Source of the DNA: BCD1 sp965230565
Lineage (GTDB): Bacteria; Bacteroidota; Bacteroidia; Chitinophagales; Saprospiraceae
Length of the DNA stretch: 64,000 nucleotides
Reading direction: 5' to 3'
NCBI GenBank assembly: GCA_965230565.1
Contig: CBDDLH010000009.1
Span: forward strand, 62,001 to 126,000
Numbering within the stretch: the first letter of the stretch is position 1; each line of letters starts with the position of its first letter. Shown piece by piece: positions 60,877 through 64,000 of this stretch. The notes under the pieces were generated by a model that did no database searches, was not told the origin of the DNA, and saw only the letters and a list, made by a program, of their open reading frames with translations. Position numbers and translations under genes: made by a program.

Positions 60877-61458
60877 ATGTTGACCAAAATAATTGGAATT
60901 TTTATCCTTATTTCATTCGCGTTTATCATCCTGTTTGGAACATTCTCTTTCATCCGTTTACATAAAATGGGGCTTTTAAAAATGTTTATGAAAGGCAAAT
61001 GGCTTTCAGGGCTTTTGACTACAGGATTCTTCATATTGTTCCTCACCTGCGGAGCCGGTTTGATCGCTGAAGCTTCCTGGGCCGCACCAATCCTGTTCTA
61101 CACCATGATTTTCTGGTTGATTTACGTTTGGCTCTACAACCTGAAAGTTTTACTCAATATGTTTTTAATGCTCAAATACGACAGAGGGAATAGTATTTCT
61201 CACTATATGGGCCGTTCAAAGTTCTTTGATACATTGATTCATAAAGCTATTGAAATGAGCAACCAGGGACCATACCAGTCACCTGAAGATTCCGGAGAGC
61301 CACATGCAGTCAGAGATGGTTCCCTGGATGCTTTGTTAAATGATGAGGAAACTTTCAAGAATCTTTTTCCAATAGCTATTCGCAGGAAGATGAAAAAGAA
61401 AATGAAAGGATTACTTATTCATACTGCGATATCGATCCTGATTCTATTTTTGATTTAA
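60877..61458 (+). CDS. Membrane protein of unknown function
   Basis: 193 residues. Hydrophobic helices are predicted at about 5-27, 42-65, 66-98 (one or two) and 177-193, with a charged central region (about 105-170) holding Y-D-R-G-N-S-I-S-H-Y-M-G. The C-terminus ends in a helix after K-K-K-M-K-G. No family recognised. Monocistronic, followed by repeat words. Confidence 0.7.
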   Translation: MLTKIIGIFILISFAFIILFGTFSFIRLHKMGLLKMFMKGKWLSGLLTTGFFILFLTCGAGLIAEASWAAPILFYTMIFWLIYVWLYNLKVLLNMFLMLKYDRGNSISHYMGRSKFFDTLIHKAIEMSNQGPYQSPEDSGEPHAVRDGSLDALLNDEETFKNLFPIAIRRKMKKKMKGLLIHTAISILILFLI

Positions 61459-61491
61459 ATCGGGAGTAGGCTTGTCCTGTGTTTTATTTCA

Positions 61492-61590
61492 CGCAGATTT
61501 CGCAGATTTCGCAGATTTCGCAGATTTTCGATGAAATTATTATTGAGCTCAGTTTTTAATTCTGCGTTCATCTGCGTTATCTGCGTGAGA
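61492..61590. repeat. Tandem CGCAGATTT repeats and inverted TCTGCG words
   Basis: Four perfect copies of CGCAGATTT (61492-61527) are followed, 30 bp on, by TCTGCGTTCATCTGCGTTAT and CTGCGTGAGAC (61561-61592), which are complementary in part and could fold back on them. The same words occur at about 33016-33050. Confidence 0.75.
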
Positions 61591-61731
61591 CTTTTTTGTC
61601 TGATAGCCTATCTCATGAGTTCTTAGAATAGTGCAGGTTCTTTTACCACTCCACCAAAAACTTACTCGACATTTGAATATCATGTCAGGAGAAGCAATAA
61701 GGTTAGATTTTTCATTGAATTCATAATTATT

Positions 61732-64000
61732 TTATTTGCCCATTACCACTACCACTTTCTGTACGCCCTCTGCATTACTATCGTAGGGAATGAGATTGGT
61801 TGCTAATGGTTGTCCGTTCAGGGTAACCTGGCGAATGCCTTTGGAAACACCGTACGGATTTTGAATGTTGATGTTGTAACGGTTGCCACGGAATGATCTT
61901 TGAATAGTAAAACCATCCCATTCAGCAGGAATGCATGGGTCGATTTTCAGGCCGTCATAATCCGGTTGAATACCGAGAATATACTGGCTAATGGCATAAA
62001 AATTCCAGGCGGCGGTTCCGGTCAGCCAGGAGTTTTTCGCTTCTCCTGGTTTACGGGCGTCCTTGCCGGCGACCATTTGAGCATATACATAAGGTTCTGT
62101 TTTATGTAATTCCGAAATGTCTTCCAGATAGGCCGGGGCAATTTTTTGATAATAGTCAAAAGCCCTTTCTCCATTGCCCAATAACGCCTCAGAGATCATG
62201 ATCCAGGGGTTGTTGTGACAGAAAATTCCTGCATTTTCCTTGTATCCTTCGGGGTAAGTCGTAATTTCTCCCATGTTGAGGCGGTAACCCGTGAATGGAG
62301 GATTATTGAGGACGATACCATATTCACAATCCAGCCTTTCTTTAACGGAGTTCATGGCTTTTTGAGCTCTGCCGTCTTCATGCCCAACGCCTGCCATAAC
62401 GCAGAATCCCTGGCTTTCGATGAAGATCTGACCTTCGTCATTTTCTTTACTGCCAATCTTTTCTCCAAAGTGATCGTAAGCCCGAAGGAACCAATCTCCG
62501 TCCCAGCCATGTTCATTGATGGCCTGAACCATATTTCCAATATGAGCATTGGCTTCCTTCGATTCCTCATTTTTACCCAACCGATCACAAAGCGTTGCAA
62601 ATTCCTGCCCATATAAAACGAACATTCCTGCGATCATGACAGATTCAGCCTTGCCTCCTTCCTTGTTTTCAGTGGTTTGGAAGGATTCATCGGGATTGGT
62701 TGAAAAGCAGTTCAGGTTGAGACAGTCGTTCCAGTCGGCGCGGCCGATGAGGGGGAGGCCGTGTTCGCCCAGGTTATTGACCACATGATAAAATGAACGT
62801 TTCAAATGTTCGAAAAGACTTCGGGCTTTGCTTTCGTCATTATCAAATGGAACCTGTTCTTCCAGAATGGACCAGTCACCGGTTTCCTTGATATAAGCTG
62901 AAGTGGAAAGGATCAGCCATAAAGGATCGTCATTAAAATTTCCCCCGATTTCGTCGTTCCCTTTTTTGGTCAGCGGTTGATATTGGTGATAAGCTCCTCC
63001 GTCTTCCAACTGCGTGGCAGCAATGTCGAGTATTCTTTCCTTCGCTTTCGAGGGAATTTGATGGACAAAACCTATAAGGTCCTGATTGGAATCGCGGAAT
63101 CCCATGCCTCTGCCAATGCCCGATTCAAAAAAGGAAGCGCTTCTTGAGAACAGGAAGGTAACCATACACTGGTACTGATTCCAGATGTTGACCATTCTGT
63201 CGAGTTTTTCATCATGGCTTGTCACCTGATAAATGGACAATAGATCTTCCCAATAATCTTTCAGTTTTTGGAGGGCCTGATCAACTTGTTGGGAAGTGGA
63301 GAATTGACTAATCAGTGCTTCGGCAGGTTTCTTATTGATAACCTGTGGGCTTTCCCACTTGTCTTCGTCCGGATTTTCAATGTATCCTAAGACAAAGATC
63401 AGATCTTTGGATTCCCCCGGTGCCAGTTCGATTTCCAGGTAATGTGATGCGATAGGAGACCAGCCGTGAGCCACTGAATTCTGAGGTGATCCATTCAGCA
63501 CAACAGACGGATCTTCAAAACCATTGTATAATCCCGTGAAAGTATCCCGATCCGTATCAAACCCCTGGATCGGAGTATTTACGCTGTAAAAAGCATAGTG
63601 ATTCCTGCGTTCGCGGTATTCGGTTTTATGATAGAGAACGGAGTCTTTGATTTCCACTTCGCCGGTTGAATAATTCCGTTGAAAATTAGTCATATCGTCC
63701 AGGGCATTCCACAGACACCATTCTACAAAAGAAAATAATTTGATCTTTTTGGTGGTGCTTCCCGTATTCCACATAGTAAGCTTTTGAACTTCTGCCTTTA
63801 CCCCAAGGGGAACCATGTACAGTACCTCCGCTTCCAAATCATTAAGACTTCCTTTGATTTTCGTATACCCCAGACCATGACGGCATTCATAGGAATCCAG
63901 TTCAGTTTTGACAGGTTTCCAGCCCGGGCTCCAAACATTACCTCCATCATTGATGTAAAAATATTTCCCCCCGGTATCCACAGGAACATTGTTGTAGCGG
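61732..64000 (-). CDS. GH94 cellobiose phosphorylase-like enzyme, 5' end beyond the window
   Basis: At least 755 residues; the frame is open to the window edge (R-Y-N-N-V-P-V-D-T-G-G-K-Y-F), so the start lies outside. The family pattern is clear: the N-terminal glycosyltransferase-36 beta-domain with W-S-P-G-W-K-P-V and Y-E-C-R-H-G-L-G-Y, and the (alpha/alpha)6 catalytic domain with the general acid Asp in F-R-D-S-N-Q-D, followed by L-I-G-R-A-D-W-N-D-C-L-N and E-N-A-G-I-F-C-H-N-N-P-W. GH94 enzymes split cellobiose or related disaccharides with phosphate to give glucose-1-phosphate. Exact substrate is inferred only. Fits the GH10 xylanase nearby. Confidence 0.95.
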   Translation of the reverse strand, partial: RYNNVPVDTGGKYFYINDGGNVWSPGWKPVKTELDSYECRHGLGYTKIKGSLNDLEAEVLYMVPLGVKAEVQKLTMWNTGSTTKKIKLFSFVEWCLWNALDDMTNFQRNYSTGEVEIKDSVLYHKTEYRERRNHYAFYSVNTPIQGFDTDRDTFTGLYNGFEDPSVVLNGSPQNSVAHGWSPIASHYLEIELAPGESKDLIFVLGYIENPDEDKWESPQVINKKPAEALISQFSTSQQVDQALQKLKDYWEDLLSIYQVTSHDEKLDRMVNIWNQYQCMVTFLFSRSASFFESGIGRGMGFRDSNQDLIGFVHQIPSKAKERILDIAATQLEDGGAYHQYQPLTKKGNDEIGGNFNDDPLWLILSTSAYIKETGDWSILEEQVPFDNDESKARSLFEHLKRSFYHVVNNLGEHGLPLIGRADWNDCLNLNCFSTNPDESFQTTENKEGGKAESVMIAGMFVLYGQEFATLCDRLGKNEESKEANAHIGNMVQAINEHGWDGDWFLRAYDHFGEKIGSKENDEGQIFIESQGFCVMAGVGHEDGRAQKAMNSVKERLDCEYGIVLNNPPFTGYRLNMGEITTYPEGYKENAGIFCHNNPWIMISEALLGNGERAFDYYQKIAPAYLEDISELHKTEPYVYAQMVAGKDARKPGEAKNSWLTGTAAWNFYAISQYILGIQPDYDGLKIDPCIPAEWDGFTIQRSFRGNRYNINIQNPYGVSKGIRQVTLNGQPLATNLIPYDSNAEGVQKVVVVMGK

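Overview
The window comes from a Bacteroidota genome, most likely a Saprospiria-type marine or activated-sludge heterotroph. The evidence is: many type IX secretion (T9SS) C-terminal sorting tails, carboxypeptidase-like regulatory domains, a SusC-plug-like segment, LytS/LytTR regulation, lipoproteins, start codons without Shine-Dalgarno sequences, and several promoters with the Bacteroidota -7 motif TAnnTTTG. Intergenic DNA is rich in short interspersed repeats and hairpin elements. There is no phage, IS transposase, CRISPR, rRNA or tRNA gene that I can see.

Layout. 1-7.1 kb: a small lipoprotein, WG-repeat and T9SS proteins, a vWA (YfbK-type) surface protein, and an ECF sigma factor with a membrane TonB-like partner. 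7.2-13.1 kb: a patatin-like lipase, UDP-glucose dehydrogenase, and an overlapping Nudix-cysN pair. 13.4-19.1 kb: a serine beta-lactamase-like hydrolase, a LytS/LytTR two-component pair, and an FG-GAP/ASPIC protein. 19.4-26.7 kb: a T9SS surface protein, a polysaccharide deacetylase, a frameshifted beta-helix protein, a frameshifted gltX, and an AI-2E family transporter. 27.3-38.2 kb: OmpA proteins, a 2-oxoacid dehydrogenase E2, a PorE-like TPR/PD40/OmpA/SPOR protein, a methyltransferase, a gamma-glutamyltransferase and a large BNR-repeat T9SS protein.

The standout is 38.25-44.43 kb. A minus-strand operon encodes a form II RuBisCO (cbbM) with every catalytic residue intact, a proteobacterial-type phosphoribulokinase, a class II fructose-1,6-bisphosphatase (glpX), ribulose-phosphate 3-epimerase and a small membrane protein. 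Directly upstream, on the same strand, lies a sigma-54 enhancer-binding protein whose sensor is a Rossmann (NAD-binding-like) domain. Between the two I find a near-consensus -24/-12 promoter (TGGCAC-N5-TGGCA) and a perfect inverted repeat TGTGAC-N6-GTCACA suited to an activator site. No LysR-type CbbR is present. I infer a compact, redox-sensed, RpoN-driven Calvin (CBB) module, possibly an electron sink rather than full autotrophy, in a phylum where the cycle is rarely reported.

44.6-64 kb: an RlmI-like rRNA methyltransferase, a TolB-propeller/amidohydrolase fusion, a TonB-like protein, a stand-alone SecD-head lipoprotein, an AraC regulator with a 21-bp-spaced direct repeat upstream, gene relics (an SDR start and a thioesterase tail), a Gfo/Idh/MocA oxidoreductase, a GH10 xylanase with T9SS tail, a sigma region-2-only protein, several small membrane proteins, and a GH94 phosphorylase cut by the window end. 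GH10 and GH94 fit plant-polymer use. Two frameshifts (beta-helix gene and gltX) sit next to short homopolymer runs and may be sequencing errors.
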